A DNA stretch of 40,802 nucleotides from an uncultured bacterium (GCA_903844055.1 CAIMSF010000104.1:1-40802); one strand, 5' to 3'. Shown: positions 24,488 to 32,846, counted from the first letter of the stretch. Notes: a model not told the origin generated them from the letters alone. Translations and numbers: made by a program.

Positions 24488-24520
24488 CGACCCAGACCCC
24501 CTTTCCAGATAAATCAATTA

Positions 24521-24548
24521 ATTATAACATATTCTGGGCAAAAAACAA
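24521..24548 (-). promoter_or_regulatory. promoter for gdpP-rplI-dnaB
   Basis: -10 TATAAT at 24521-24526 with an extended TG (TGTTATAAT), 16-base spacer and -35 TTGTTT at 24543-24548 on the minus strand. Confidence 0.75.
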
Positions 24549-24565
24549 AATAGCGCCCCCGTGCG

Positions 24566-24593
24566 AAAAAAAGACTCTAAAAATAGAGTCTTT
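24566..24593 (-). terminator. terminator after rpsR
   Basis: AAAGACTCTA / TAGAGTCTTT, ten pairs around a four-base loop (24570-24593), followed by four or more T residues on the minus strand. Ends the rpsF-ssb-rpsR operon. Confidence 0.85.
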
Positions 24594-24606
24594 CCGATTC
24601 GCCGGT

Positions 24607-24879
24607 CTATTCTTTCACGTACGGCAGCAAGGCCATGTAGCGGGCGCGTTTGATCGCGGCGGCGAGATGTTTTTGATAGTATGACTTCGTGCCGGTCACG
24701 CGGCGCGGCAGGATCTTTCCCCGCTCGGAGATGAACTTCGTGAGCAGTTGATAATCCTTGAAATCGATATAGCTGACTTTATTGTCCGTGAAGTAGCATC
24801 TTTTCTTGCTCTTCTTGCGGAATCCTCTGTTGCCGGACGAGGAGCCTTGCGGTCTCGTGCTGCTATTGGAATTGTACAT
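24607..24879 (-). CDS. rpsR: ribosomal protein S18
   Basis: 90 aa. Conserved core [39 protein letters not shown] followed by CxxH-free, basic [22 protein letters not shown]. The N-terminal 20 residues are a Ser/Asn/Arg-rich tail. S18 binds S6 (rpsF) on the 30S platform. AGGAGG lies before the ATG; it follows ssb by 18 bases. Confidence 0.97.
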   Translation of the reverse strand: MYNSNSSTRPQGSSSGNRGFRKKSKKRCYFTDNKVSYIDFKDYQLLTKFISERGKILPRRVTGTKSYYQKHLAAAIKRARYMALLPYVKE

Positions 24880-24897
24880 TTTTTATCCTCCTAAGGT

Positions 24898-25350
24898 TTA
24901 GAATGGCAGATCGTCTTCGATGTTGGGAAGAGCGATGTCCTTGTCGATCGAGTTGTTGCTATTGACGTTGTTGATATCCCGGGGTTCGTTGTTCCGCGAT
25001 CCCTCGGTCTGGGCTTTGGTCTCCAGGAACACGACGGAGTCGCAGACGATCTCCGTGATGTAGCGTTTGTTGTTCGTGTTGTCCACGTAGTCGCGGGTCT
25101 GGATTCGTCCGTCGACTGCCACCATGTGGCCCTTGCGGACATATTTGCTGACGTTTTCGGCTTGTTTGCGCCAAGCGATGCATGGCAGGAAATCGGCGGT
25201 GTTGTTGTCGTTCCCGCCGGCGTTGTTGCCGCTCGAGAACGGGCGGTTGACCGCCAGGGTGAACGACACGACGGGAATATTGTTGTTGTTGGTGTAACGG
25301 AGTTCGGGGTCTCTGACCAAACGGCCGACAAGGATTACTCTGTTCAACAT
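24898..25350 (-). CDS. ssb: single-stranded DNA-binding protein
   Basis: 150 aa. OB fold at residues 1-105 (MLNRVILVGRLVRDPELRYT, VVSFTLAVNRPF, PCIAWRKQAENVSKYVRKGHMVAVDGRIQTRDY), an Asn-rich flexible linker, and an acidic tail ending EDDLPF, the contact for partner proteins in replication and repair. Its place between the S6 and S18 genes is conserved in bacteria. Confidence 0.97.
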   Translation of the reverse strand: MLNRVILVGRLVRDPELRYTNNNNIPVVSFTLAVNRPFSSGNNAGGNDNNTADFLPCIAWRKQAENVSKYVRKGHMVAVDGRIQTRDYVDNTNNKRYITEIVCDSVVFLETKAQTEGSRNNEPRDINNVNSNNSIDKDIALPNIEDDLPF

Positions 25351-25368
25351 CTCCGCAACCCCCCCGGC

Positions 25369-25659
25369 TTATCTTTCTTCCCGGTTGACAATGATGTGTC
25401 TCAGGATGTTTTCCTTGAGTCCCATGACACGGTCGAGTTCTTTGACGGCATCGGCTTCCATTTCGCAATCGAGCACTACGTAATAGCCTTTTTTCTGGTC
25501 GGCGATTTCGTAGGCAAGGTCGCGTGTTCCCCATTCGTTGACCGTTAGTTTCACGGTGCCGCGCGAGGTCAGGATGGCGTTGAGTTCTTCGATCAGCGCT
25601 TTTCTGGCTTCGGCTTCGACGGACGGGCGGATGATGTACATCACATCGTACTTTCTCAT
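25369..25659 (-). CDS. rpsF: ribosomal protein S6
   Basis: 96 aa. MRKYDVMYIIRPSVEAEARKAL, then NEWGTRDLAYEIADQKKGYYV and MGLKENILRHIIVNRE are the S6 signature. It pairs with S18 on the platform of the 30S subunit. AAGGAGG lies before the ATG. The leader of about 65 bases holds two hairpins that may mediate feedback by S6:S18. Confidence 0.97.
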   Translation of the reverse strand: MRKYDVMYIIRPSVEAEARKALIEELNAILTSRGTVKLTVNEWGTRDLAYEIADQKKGYYVVLDCEMEADAVKELDRVMGLKENILRHIIVNREER

Positions 25660-25681
25660 TTTGGTTCCTCCTTATGGTCTA

Positions 25682-25705
25682 TTGGCTGCGGCTTGCCCGC
25701 AGCAA
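25682..25705 (-). promoter_or_regulatory. candidate S6:S18-binding leader hairpin of rpsF
   Basis: TTG-CTGCGG pairs with CCGCAG-C-CAA, with one bulged C and a GCAAG loop, in the rpsF leader. A leader hairpin with an exposed CCG near a bulge that binds S6:S18 is known for rpsF in many bacteria; the match here is by eye only. Confidence 0.45.
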
Positions 25706-25708
25706 GGG

Positions 25709-25723
25709 GTGAGAAATTCTCAC
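25709..25723 (-). other. perfect 7+1+7 inverted repeat at the rpsF transcription start
   Basis: GTGAGAA-A-TTCTCAC, immediately downstream of the predicted start of transcription (about 25725). It could be a 5'-end hairpin protecting the message, or an operator. Confidence 0.5.
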
Positions 25724-25731
25724 GCGAAAGT

Positions 25732-25760
25732 ATTATATCATAACGACCTTTCAATGTAAA
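25732..25760 (-). promoter_or_regulatory. promoter for rpsF-ssb-rpsR
   Basis: TATAAT at 25732-25737 with an extended TG (TGATATAAT), 17-base spacer, -35 TTTACA at 25755-25760 on the minus strand. Confidence 0.8.
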
Positions 25761-25761
25761 C

Positions 25762-25801
25762 GAAAATAAACGCCGGAAGGCGCTTTCGGCGGCCTTCCGG
25801 C
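25762..25801 (-). terminator. terminator after pncC
   Basis: GCCGGAAGGC / GCCTTCCGGC, ten pairs (25772-25801) around a ten-base loop, then GTTTATTTT on the minus strand. Confidence 0.83.
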
Positions 25802-25812
25802 TGGATTCATGA

Positions 25813-26301
25813 TCATTTTCCGGCGAGCGCTTCGAGTCCCCAAAGGAGCAGTTTCAGGGTTGCGGTCCGTCGGACCGCGTCCCGATCGCCGCTGATCCGC
25901 TCCATGCGCGTCGCCACCGTTCCGTGAAACGATGAGGCGAACCACACGGTACCGATCGGCGCGTCTGCCGTGCCGCCGGTCGGACCGGCGAACCCCGTGA
26001 TCGACAGCGCCAAATCGCATTGTGCCAGTTTTTCCAGATTTTCAGCCATTTCCCCAGCACATTCCCCGCTCACGGACCCATGCCTTGCCAGCGTGTCGCG
26101 ACGGACGTTGAGACGGGCGGCCTTGGCCTCGTCCGCATAGACGACGTACCCTTCGCGAAAGACTTCGGAGACCCCGGGGACGGACGTGATCGCGGCCGCG
26201 ACGAGGCCGCCGGTCATCGACTCCGCCGTCGCGACGGTCCACCCGCGGCTCTTCAAGATGCGGACCAGGCGTTCCGCCTTCAGGCGGATTTCATCGCTCA
26301 C
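25813..26301 (-). CDS. pncC: nicotinamide-nucleotide amidase (CinA C-terminal domain protein)
   Basis: 162 aa, a standalone PncC domain without the CinA N-terminal pyrophosphatase domain. It deamidates NMN to nicotinate mononucleotide in pyridine nucleotide recycling. Motifs: TVATAESMTGGLVAAAIT, GGYVVYADEAK-type EGYVVYADEAKAARL, GSVSGECAGEMAE, and ALSITGFAGPTGGTADAPIGTVW. GTG at 26301 has AGGTGG at five bases and is chosen; a GTG three codons earlier, right after the ychF stop, is the alternative. Forms an operon with ychF. Confidence 0.9.
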   Translation of the reverse strand: MSDEIRLKAERLVRILKSRGWTVATAESMTGGLVAAAITSVPGVSEVFREGYVVYADEAKAARLNVRRDTLARHGSVSGECAGEMAENLEKLAQCDLALSITGFAGPTGGTADAPIGTVWFASSFHGTVATRMERISGDRDAVRRTATLKLLLWGLEALAGK

Positions 26302-26310
26302 GGCGCCCAC

Positions 26311-27414
26311 CTACAGGTTGAAGCGGAAATGCACGACGTCGCCGTCGGCGACGAGGTAGTCCTTGCCCTCGAGGCGGAACTTGCCGAGTTCCTTCGCCTT
26401 GGCTTCGGAACCGGCCGCGATGAGGTCCTGATAGGCGTAGATTTCGGCACGGATGAAGCCTTTTTCGAAGTCGGTGTGGATGATGCCGGCGCACTCGGGC
26501 GCCTTCATGCCCTTCTTGTACGTCCAGGCGCGGACTTCCTTGTCGCCGGCGGTGAAGAAGGTCTTGAGACCGAGCATGTCGTAGCTCTGGCGGATCAGAT
26601 CGATCAGTCCCGATTCCTTGACGCCGAGTTCCTCGAGGAACATCGCCTGTTCGTCGGCCGGCAGCTGGGCGAGCTCGCTCTCGATTTTGGCGCTGATGAC
26701 GCAGGTGCGGGCGCCTTCCTGTTCGGCGAGCCCCTTGACCCGTTTCACATAGACGTTTCCCGCGTGGTCGGCGAGTTCGGTGTCCGCCACGTTGCATACA
26801 TAGAGCATCGGCTTGGCGGTCAGGAAGCTGAAATTGCGGATGATCTTGAGTTCGTCGTCGGACAGCTTGAGGGCGCGGATCGGTTGTTCGGCGGCGAGTC
26901 CGTCCGCGCATTTCCTGAGCGCCGCATATTCCGCGACGGCTTCCTTGTCGGTTTTCAGCTGCGCCCTCTTCTCGATTTTCGGCAGGCGCTTGTCGATCGC
27001 GTCGATGTCGGCGAAGATGAGTTCGATGCGGATCGTCTCGATGTCGCGGAGCGGATCGACCGTGCCGTCCACATGGCTCACGTTGGGATCGTCGAAACAA
27101 CGCACGACCTGGCAGATCGCGTCGCAATTGCGGATGTGCGACAGGAACTGGTTGCCCAGCCCTTCGCCTTTCGAAGCGCCGCGGACGAGTCCGGCGACGT
27201 CCGTGAATTCGAACGTGGTGCGGATCGTCTTTTTCGGGTTGTACATCGCGACGAGCTTGTCGACGCGCTCGTCGGGCACTTCGACGACGCCGACGTTCGG
27301 GTCGATCGTCGCGAACGGATAGTTGGCGACGAAGGCGTTCGCTTTCGTCAGCGCATTGAAGAGGGTCGATTTCCCGACGTTGGGAAGACCGACGATACCG
27401 GCTGTGAGTCCCAT
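26311..27414 (-). CDS. ychF: ribosome-binding ATPase YchF
   Basis: 367 aa, typical. An Obg-family protein that prefers ATP and binds ribosomes, linked to stress responses and leaderless translation. GIVGLPNVGKSTLFNALTKA (P-loop), NYPFATIDPNVGVVEVPD, DVAGLVRGASKGEGLGNQFL (G3 region), and a C-terminal TGS domain (KTFFTAGDKEVRAWTYKKG, GDVVHFRFNL) are clear. The promoter lies just upstream and AAGGAG precedes the ATG. Confidence 0.97.
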   Translation of the reverse strand: MGLTAGIVGLPNVGKSTLFNALTKANAFVANYPFATIDPNVGVVEVPDERVDKLVAMYNPKKTIRTTFEFTDVAGLVRGASKGEGLGNQFLSHIRNCDAICQVVRCFDDPNVSHVDGTVDPLRDIETIRIELIFADIDAIDKRLPKIEKRAQLKTDKEAVAEYAALRKCADGLAAEQPIRALKLSDDELKIIRNFSFLTAKPMLYVCNVADTELADHAGNVYVKRVKGLAEQEGARTCVISAKIESELAQLPADEQAMFLEELGVKESGLIDLIRQSYDMLGLKTFFTAGDKEVRAWTYKKGMKAPECAGIIHTDFEKGFIRAEIYAYQDLIAAGSEAKAKELGKFRLEGKDYLVADGDVVHFRFNL

Positions 27415-27443
27415 GTGTTCAACTCCTTTGTTTCATCCCGTCT

Positions 27444-27472
27444 ATTGTATGACATCCCATCGGTTTTGGCAA
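27444..27472 (-). promoter_or_regulatory. promoter for ychF-pncC
   Basis: -10 TACAAT at 27444-27449, 17-base spacer, -35 TTGCCA at 27467-27472 on the minus strand. Confidence 0.65.
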
Positions 27473-27492
27473 GTACGATCGCATTCGCGATC

Positions 27493-27542
27493 CGAAAAGA
27501 AAGCCCGCGGCCGAAACGCCGTTGGCGCTTGGGGCCGCGGGC
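27493..27542 (-). terminator. terminator after the phn operon
   Basis: GCCCGCGGCC / GGCCGCGGGC, ten pairs (27503-27542), with an inner GCGCC-AAC-GGCG hairpin, followed by TTTCTTTT on the minus strand. Very strong. Confidence 0.87.
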
Positions 27543-27560
27543 ACGTCGCGCGTCGGGCCG

Positions 27561-28379
27561 TCATTCACCCGATACGAGTTTGCTGCGGATTTTGGTCGAG
27601 ATGATTTCGATGACGAGGACGACGACGATGATGCCCCACAGCGCGGCCGCGGCGTCTTTCCATCGATAGGCGCCGAGCGCCGCGATCAAGGTGAAGCCGA
27701 TTCCACCGGCTCCGACCAGGCCGAGAATGGTCGCGTTTCGAACGTTGATCTCAAAACGGTAGATGGCCGTGGAGATGAAGTTGGCGGTCAACTGCGGAAT
27801 GATGCCGTACCGGATTTTTTGGAATCGGGTGGCCCCCGTCGCATCGAGCGCCAGCAGGATGCCCTTGTCGATGTCTTCGATGATTTCGACATAGAGTTTG
27901 GAAATCATGCCGATCGAGGCGATGCCGATGGTCAGGACGCCGGCAAGCGGTCCCGGGCCCGTGACGCGGATGAACATGAGTCCGAGGATGAAAATCGGAA
28001 ACGTACGGATGATGCTGATGATGGTGTTGCCGACATTGCTCATGACGGGACCGACGATGTTGCGCGCGCTCAGGAAGGCAAAGGGCAATGCGAGGATCGC
28101 GCCGAGAATCGTTCCGAGGAAGCCGATCGCGACGGTTTCGAGCATCAACAGGGGAATGCTCGTACCGGTCGCGGTGAAGTTGAAGAGCCAAGCCTCGTTC
28201 GGGCGGATCAGCGCGTCGAGGATGTTCCTGGCGACGACCGCGCCGTTTTCGTTGATTCCGCCGTAGTCCATGGTTTCCCAACTCCATACCAGAATGACGG
28301 CCATCAGTACGAAGAGAATGGTGTTTCGGACCAGCGTCCGCGGACGCTTGTCGTACATCTCGAGAATGGCGGGCTTCAT
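27561..28379 (-). CDS. phnE: phosphonate-type ABC transporter permease (second PhnE)
   Basis: 272 aa with about six hydrophobic segments and the inner-membrane ABC permease coupling loop around YVEIIEDIDKGILLALDATGATRFQKIRYGIIPQL. The pattern GAILALPFAFLSARNIV and AIYRFEINVRNATILGLVGAGGIGF is characteristic of PhnE. Its ATG directly follows the stop codon of the first phnE. Two PhnE subunits plausibly form a heterodimeric channel. The substrate may be phosphonate, phosphite or a phosphate ester. Confidence 0.9.
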   Translation of the reverse strand: MKPAILEMYDKRPRTLVRNTILFVLMAVILVWSWETMDYGGINENGAVVARNILDALIRPNEAWLFNFTATGTSIPLLMLETVAIGFLGTILGAILALPFAFLSARNIVGPVMSNVGNTIISIIRTFPIFILGLMFIRVTGPGPLAGVLTIGIASIGMISKLYVEIIEDIDKGILLALDATGATRFQKIRYGIIPQLTANFISTAIYRFEINVRNATILGLVGAGGIGFTLIAALGAYRWKDAAAALWGIIVVVLVIEIISTKIRSKLVSGE

Positions 28380-29306
28380 CTAGCTCAACTTCTTTCTAAG
28401 ATAACGGGAAATGTTCTCGATGATCAGAACCGAGACAAACAGAACCACGAGGATGACGCCGATGTTGCCATATCGCCGCCAGTTCATGTTCTCGTCGAGC
28501 ATGATGCCGACGCCGCCCGCCCCGACATAGCCGAGGATGGCGGAGGAACGAATGTTGATTTCGATGCTGTATAGCGTGAAGGAGAGGAAACTGCCCATGA
28601 TTTGGGGAATGACGGAGGTGATGAAGGCTTTGCCCTTCGACGCTCCGGTCGCCTCGATGGCGACGAAAGAACTGAGGTCGAGCGTCTCGATCACTTCGAA
28701 CAACATCTTCGTGAGGATGCCGAAGGTGAAGATGGCTGTCGCCAGGACGCCGATCAATGTCCCGTAGCCGAAGATGAACGCAAGAATGGCGGCGTAGACG
28801 AGGGTCGGGAAGGTTCTGACGAAGGAGAGGATGGTTTTCACGACTCCCGAGACGATCTTGCTCTTGACGATGTTGGCAGAAGCGAGGAACGCGACGGGAA
28901 GCGAGAATACCGCGCCGATCGCAGTACCGAGAAGCGCCATCTGGATCGTGTCGACCATCGGATCGACGACGAAGTCGAAGTAACTCCAATCGAACTCGGT
29001 CCACATCTTCTGCAGGATGTTGAGGAAATTGGGAATCCGGCGGACAAAAATCATAAAATCGTACTTGTCGAAATAAGCTCCGACGATCATGTCCCAAAAG
29101 AAGAGGAAGATCACCAGAATGATCAGCGAGTTCGTGAGCGACCAAGAAAACGGGCGGACGATCGTCGCTCCGTTCGACAGCGTTGTCGTCCGATGCGCAA
29201 GATTGCGAGCGGCGAGACGATCGAGGAATGCCTTGACGGGACGAGGCCTCTTCAACCGTTCGGATTCGGAGTCACCGGTCGATCGTTTCTTTTGCTTTTC
29301 GTTCAT
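28380..29306 (-). CDS. phnE: phosphonate-type ABC transporter permease (first PhnE)
   Basis: 308 aa, homologous to the downstream permease (GAVFSLPVAFLASANIV; EVIETLDLSSFVAIEATGASKGKAFITSVIPQI; YSIEINIRSSAILGYVGAGGVG) but with an extra basic N-terminus of about 55 residues rich in Lys/Arg before the first span. It follows phnC by five bases. The two copies arose by an old duplication, as they are clearly diverged. Confidence 0.9.
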   Translation of the reverse strand: MNEKQKKRSTGDSESERLKRPRPVKAFLDRLAARNLAHRTTTLSNGATIVRPFSWSLTNSLIILVIFLFFWDMIVGAYFDKYDFMIFVRRIPNFLNILQKMWTEFDWSYFDFVVDPMVDTIQMALLGTAIGAVFSLPVAFLASANIVKSKIVSGVVKTILSFVRTFPTLVYAAILAFIFGYGTLIGVLATAIFTFGILTKMLFEVIETLDLSSFVAIEATGASKGKAFITSVIPQIMGSFLSFTLYSIEINIRSSAILGYVGAGGVGIMLDENMNWRRYGNIGVILVVLFVSVLIIENISRYLRKKLS

Positions 29307-29311
29307 ATGCG

Positions 29312-30091
29312 CTATTCGCCCAGGGTTTTCTTGAACATGATGTCTTCGTCGGTGATCTCGCGTCCATAAATCTTCTTCAGGAGATCCTCGTTCACCTGAC
29401 TCGATGGTCCGTCGAAGACGATTTCGCCCTTGTTGATGCCGATGACGCGATTGGCATACTTCAGCGCCATGTCCACGTGATGCATGTTGGCGATCACCGT
29501 GATGTTGTGATCGACATTGATGCGCTTGAAATCCTTCATGATCTGATTGGCCGTGATGGGGTCGAGGGAGGCGACGGGTTCATCCGCCAGGATGATCGAC
29601 GGCTTTTGGGCAAGCGTGCGGGCGAGCGCGACGCGCTGCTGCTGTCCGCCCGAAAGCTGGTCGGCGCGTGAGTAGGCCTTTTCGAGGATACCGACATTGT
29701 CGAGCGACTCGAGTGCGAGCAGTTTGTCGTCACGGCTGTAGAGACCGAGAAGCGTGCTGAAAAAATTCATGTCCGCTACCCGGGCGGCGAGCACGTTGTT
29801 GATGACGCTTGTGCGATTGATCAGGTTGAACGACTGGAAGACGATGCCGATCCGGCGGCGGAAGCGGCGAAGTTCCGCACCCTGCAGCCGTCTGACATCG
29901 CTCTTGTTGACGATCAGGCTGCCTTCGGTGACATCCGTCATCTTGTTGATCAATTTGATCAATGTGGATTTCCCGGCGCCGCTCAACCCGATGATCGCGA
30001 CGAATTCACCCTGTTGGATTTCCAGCGTGACGTCTTTTAATGCCACCGTGCCGTTTGGATAGATTTTGCTTACATGACTGAATTGGATCAT
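29312..30091 (-). CDS. phnC: phosphonate-type ABC transporter ATP-binding protein
   Basis: 259 aa. Walker A GLSGAGKSTLIKLIN, Q-loop VFQSFNLI, signature LSGGQQQRVALARTLAQ, Walker B IILADEPVASLDP, and an H-loop in NMHHVDMA. The spacing and the long insert (NFFSTLLGLYSRDDK) fit PhnC. The ATG at 30091 has GAGGG seven bases upstream; the longer in-frame start would run into the intergenic hairpin. Confidence 0.93.
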   Translation of the reverse strand: MIQFSHVSKIYPNGTVALKDVTLEIQQGEFVAIIGLSGAGKSTLIKLINKMTDVTEGSLIVNKSDVRRLQGAELRRFRRRIGIVFQSFNLINRTSVINNVLAARVADMNFFSTLLGLYSRDDKLLALESLDNVGILEKAYSRADQLSGGQQQRVALARTLAQKPSIILADEPVASLDPITANQIMKDFKRINVDHNITVIANMHHVDMALKYANRVIGINKGEIVFDGPSSQVNEDLLKKIYGREITDEDIMFKKTLGE

Positions 30092-30113
30092 CGTGCCACC
30101 CTCTGCTGTTAGT

Positions 30114-30145
30114 AAAACAGACTTGAACGATTTCAAGTCTGTTTT
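30114..30145 (-). repeat. long perfect hairpin between phnD and phnC
   Basis: A perfect 14-pair stem, AAAACAGACTTGAA / TTCAAGTCTGTTTT, with a four-base loop. On the minus strand the T run is only the end of the stem (TTTTACTAAC), so it is probably a weak terminator or 3'-end stabiliser that lowers phnC-phnE-phnE relative to the binding-protein gene. On the plus strand it is followed by TTGG. Confidence 0.7.
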
Positions 30146-30179
30146 TGGTCTTTCTCGATGAAATTTCGTTGGTTGCTTC

Positions 30180-31205
30180 TCAGCCGTTCAGCGAAGCCTG
30201 GGCTTCACGTTCGACGTCGTAGTCGGAGTCATCCGCCTCGACATAGCCTTCATGGCTGTACACGGCGAAGACGGCTTTGCCGGCATCGGTGCTGATCAGG
30301 TTGATGAACGCCTGCTGCAACGCGAGGGCGAGATCCTCATCGACGGAAATCTTGGAGATGGAGATGGTGTCGTTGTAGATCCCGTCGGTGACGAGGACGA
30401 CATCGGTTTCTTCCCAAATCGAGAGCGTGCGGCCATATCCGCCTTCGCCCGAAAGAATCCACTCGTCGGAGTAGTCGCGGCGCGCGTCGGCGTAGATCGT
30501 CGCAAGGTCGCAAGATCCGGAGGCGAGGCTGGCCATCGATGCGCCGTAGCCGGCGGTCTGGATGCGGTTGCCCGCTTCGAGGTCGGAGAGCTTATGGTCG
30601 AACAGACCATCGAGCTTGATGGAGGGATAGATGTAGCCGGCGGACGAGGAGGACGAGCGGACGCACCAAATGGCGCTGCTCAGATCGGCCCATGTGAGCG
30701 CCGTACCGGCGTTGACCTTGTCGGCAAGTTCGCGGCCCTTGACGCTGGGTCCGGCGACGACGAGCGAACGGTAGTAGGCGACCTGGTTGGTCGGATCGCC
30801 GGTGGTCGGCAGACCGTCGTTCCAATCCTTGGCATTGGTGAAGTCTTTGTTCAAGCCGGCACGCGTCGCCGTCAGGATGACGTCGATGTTGCCGTCAGCG
30901 GAATAAATGACATAGGTTCCTCCGGGAAGGAAGCCGACATCGATCGTTCCGGCATCCATGCCTTCGCCGACCGCTTCATAGGAAGTGCCGACTTGGACAT
31001 CGATCGTTTCAATGTCATAGCCGAGTTCGAGCAGTTCCGCCTTCAACATGGCAGCGAGCGGCGCGACATATTCGAGAATCTGGGCGGCGTCGCGGGACGG
31101 GACGAAGAATACGGAGAGGCTTTGACGTTCCACGGGTTTCTTTTCACATGCGGTGAGTCCGAATGCAAACAAAGCGATGAACATGAGTACAAGAATCTTC
31201 TTCAT
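30180..31205 (-). CDS. phnD: phosphonate-type substrate-binding lipoprotein
   Basis: 341 aa. The signal peptide MKKILVLMFIALFAFGLTAC ends in a lipobox (LTAC) with the lipidated Cys at position 20. The mature protein fits PhnD: FFVPSRDAAQILEYVAPLAAML, GTIDVGFLPGGTYVIYSA, and SGSCDLATIYADARRDYSD. It delivers an organophosphorus ligand to PhnC-PhnE. No C-P lyase or phosphonatase genes are adjacent, so the ligand is uncertain. First gene of the operon. Confidence 0.92.
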   Translation of the reverse strand: MKKILVLMFIALFAFGLTACEKKPVERQSLSVFFVPSRDAAQILEYVAPLAAMLKAELLELGYDIETIDVQVGTSYEAVGEGMDAGTIDVGFLPGGTYVIYSADGNIDVILTATRAGLNKDFTNAKDWNDGLPTTGDPTNQVAYYRSLVVAGPSVKGRELADKVNAGTALTWADLSSAIWCVRSSSSSAGYIYPSIKLDGLFDHKLSDLEAGNRIQTAGYGASMASLASGSCDLATIYADARRDYSDEWILSGEGGYGRTLSIWEETDVVLVTDGIYNDTISISKISVDEDLALALQQAFINLISTDAGKAVFAVYSHEGYVEADDSDYDVEREAQASLNG

Positions 31206-31228
31206 TCAACTTTCCCCCTTGGTTTATT

Positions 31229-31244
31229 TGAGATTGGCATCTCA
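31229..31244 (-). other. hairpin in the phnD leader
   Basis: TGAGAT / ATCTCA around GCCA, immediately downstream of the predicted transcription start. It is short; a regulatory role is not shown. Confidence 0.35.
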
Positions 31245-31250
31245 GAGACT

Positions 31251-31279
31251 ATTATATGATAACGGTCGTTGAAAGTAAA
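31251..31279 (-). promoter_or_regulatory. promoter for phnD-phnC-phnE-phnE
   Basis: -10 TATAAT at 31251-31256, 17-base spacer, -35 TTTACT at 31274-31279 on the minus strand. Confidence 0.7.
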
Positions 31280-31293
31280 TCGCATCTCGTCGG

Positions 31294-31313
31294 AAAAGCG
31301 CATCTTGTTGCGC
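31294..31313 (-). terminator. weak terminator after the amino-acid transporter operon
   Basis: GCGCA / TGCGC with a six-base loop followed by TTTT on the minus strand. It is the best candidate in the gap 31280-31431, which otherwise holds nothing I recognise. Confidence 0.4.
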
Positions 31314-31431
31314 GATTGGATCGGTCAACGACGGTTCAAAGGGGCTGGTTGATCGGAAGCGCAGCGAGCGATGAATCGTCGATGGACACCCTTGATTTTT
31401 ACCGTTCAGTCCCCGAGGTTGCGCGCGCTCG

Positions 31432-32178
31432 TCATTCCTTGTCGATGACGCGGTGCAGGAACTCCTTCGTGCGGGGATTCGTCGGATGTCCGAATATCAC
31501 GTCCGGCGATCCCGCTTCGATGATTTTCCCGCCGTCCATGACGATGACGGTATCTGCGAACGCGCGGGCGAACTCCATTTCGTGGGTGACGACGACCATC
31601 GTCATTCCGTCGGCCGCCAGTTTCTTCATCACGGAGAGAACCTCGCCGATCATCTCCGGATCGAGCGCGGAGGTCGGTTCATCGAAGAGCATCATCTCCG
31701 GATCCATGCAGAGGGCGCGGGCGATCGCGATCCGCTGCTTCTGTCCCCCCGAGAGTTGGGCGGGATAACTGTCGGCCTTGCCGGCAAGACCGACCCTCGC
31801 AAGCATCGCCCGCGCGGCCGTCTCCGCCGCTTCCTTCGATTTCTTCAGGACGGTCGTCGGACCGATCGTCAGATTGTCGAGGACGGAGAGGTGCGGGAAC
31901 AGGTTGAAGAGCTGGAACACCATCCCGATGCGGCGGCGCAGCGCATTGGCGTCGACCTCCTTCGCGAGCAGGTCGATCCCGTCGAAGACGACGTGACCTT
32001 GGGTCGGCGGTTCGATCAGGTTGATCATCCGCAGGAGGGTCGACTTGCCTGATCCGGACGGTCCGATGATGACCGTGACCGTGCCACGCTGGATCGACAG
32101 GTCGACCGCGTCGACCGCGACGGTGCCGTCAGAAAACCGTTTTGTGAGTCCGTTCAGGACGAGAAGGTCATCTGGCAT
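31432..32178 (-). CDS. polar amino-acid ABC transporter ATP-binding protein
   Basis: 248 aa, GlnQ/ArtP/HisP type. Walker [22 protein letters not shown]-loop [13 protein letters not shown], signature [15 protein letters not shown], Walker [16 protein letters not shown]-loop VVTHEMEFA. It powers uptake by the permease and binding protein upstream. Its ATG overlaps the permease stop region by 11 bases. The substrate cannot be assigned from the ATPase; the T-box leader should show which amino acid it serves. Confidence 0.94.
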   Translation of the reverse strand: MPDDLLVLNGLTKRFSDGTVAVDAVDLSIQRGTVTVIIGPSGSGKSTLLRMINLIEPPTQGHVVFDGIDLLAKEVDANALRRRIGMVFQLFNLFPHLSVLDNLTIGPTTVLKKSKEAAETAARAMLARVGLAGKADSYPAQLSGGQKQRIAIARALCMDPEMMLFDEPTSALDPEMIGEVLSVMKKLAADGMTMVVVTHEMEFARAFADTVIVMDGGKIIEAGSPDVIFGHPTNPRTKEFLHRVIDKE

Positions 32179-32845
32179 CGGCTTTCTTCATCTTCCTTTC
32201 GAGCAACCCCATCAGCTTCGAGGTTGGAAACGTGAGACAGAAATAGAGGATCGCGACGACGATGTAGGACTCCTTGACCGCATAGGTCGAGGTCCGCACG
32301 ATCGTCGCGGCGTACATCAGTTCGGCGATGCCGAGGTACATGAAGATCGAGGTTTCCTTGATGAGGGTGACGAACTCGTTGCCGAGCGCGGGAACGATGT
32401 TTTTGACCGCCTGGGGCAGGATGATCTTCCGCATCGCCAGCCCTTTCCCCATGCCGAGGCTTGCGGCCGCTTCCGACTGGCCGCGGTCGACCGAGGTGAT
32501 CCCGCCGCGGATCACCTCGGCGACATAGGCGCTCGAATTGATGAAGAGCGCGAGCATCCCGGGGAGGAAGCTCGAGAGGTCGACGCCCAGGACGACCGTC
32601 ACCGGCATCCGGAAGAACGAGTAGATGATGAGCACCTGGACCAAGAGCGGCGTCCCGCGGATCACCTCGACATACGCGGTGCCGATGAAGCGGAACAGGC
32701 GGTTTTTCGACAACCGCAGAAAGGCCGGCACCAACGCGAGCGCGGTCCCGGACGCGACTGCGATGATCGCTAGCACCAGCGTCAGGAAGAGTCCTCCGAG
32801 GAGGATTCCGACGTATCGCCCGTTCCAAAGAAACGAGAAATCCAT
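32168..32845 (-). CDS. polar amino-acid ABC transporter permease
   Basis: 225 aa, HisM/GlnP type with about five spans. The coupling-loop pattern is [32 protein letters not shown], followed by [24 protein letters not shown] single gene suggests a homodimeric pore. It starts one base after the binding-protein stop codon and overlaps the ATPase gene. Confidence 0.94.
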   Translation of the reverse strand: MDFSFLWNGRYVGILLGGLFLTLVLAIIAVASGTALALVPAFLRLSKNRLFRFIGTAYVEVIRGTPLLVQVLIIYSFFRMPVTVVLGVDLSSFLPGMLALFINSSAYVAEVIRGGITSVDRGQSEAAASLGMGKGLAMRKIILPQAVKNIVPALGNEFVTLIKETSIFMYLGIAELMYAATIVRTSTYAVKESYIVVAILYFCLTFPTSKLMGLLERKMKKADAR

Positions 32846-32846
32846 C

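Noticed and set aside
31280-31431. Small gene between phnD and the amino-acid transporter
   Set aside because: The only frames through this gap are continuations of shadows over the ATPase gene with no ribosome site.
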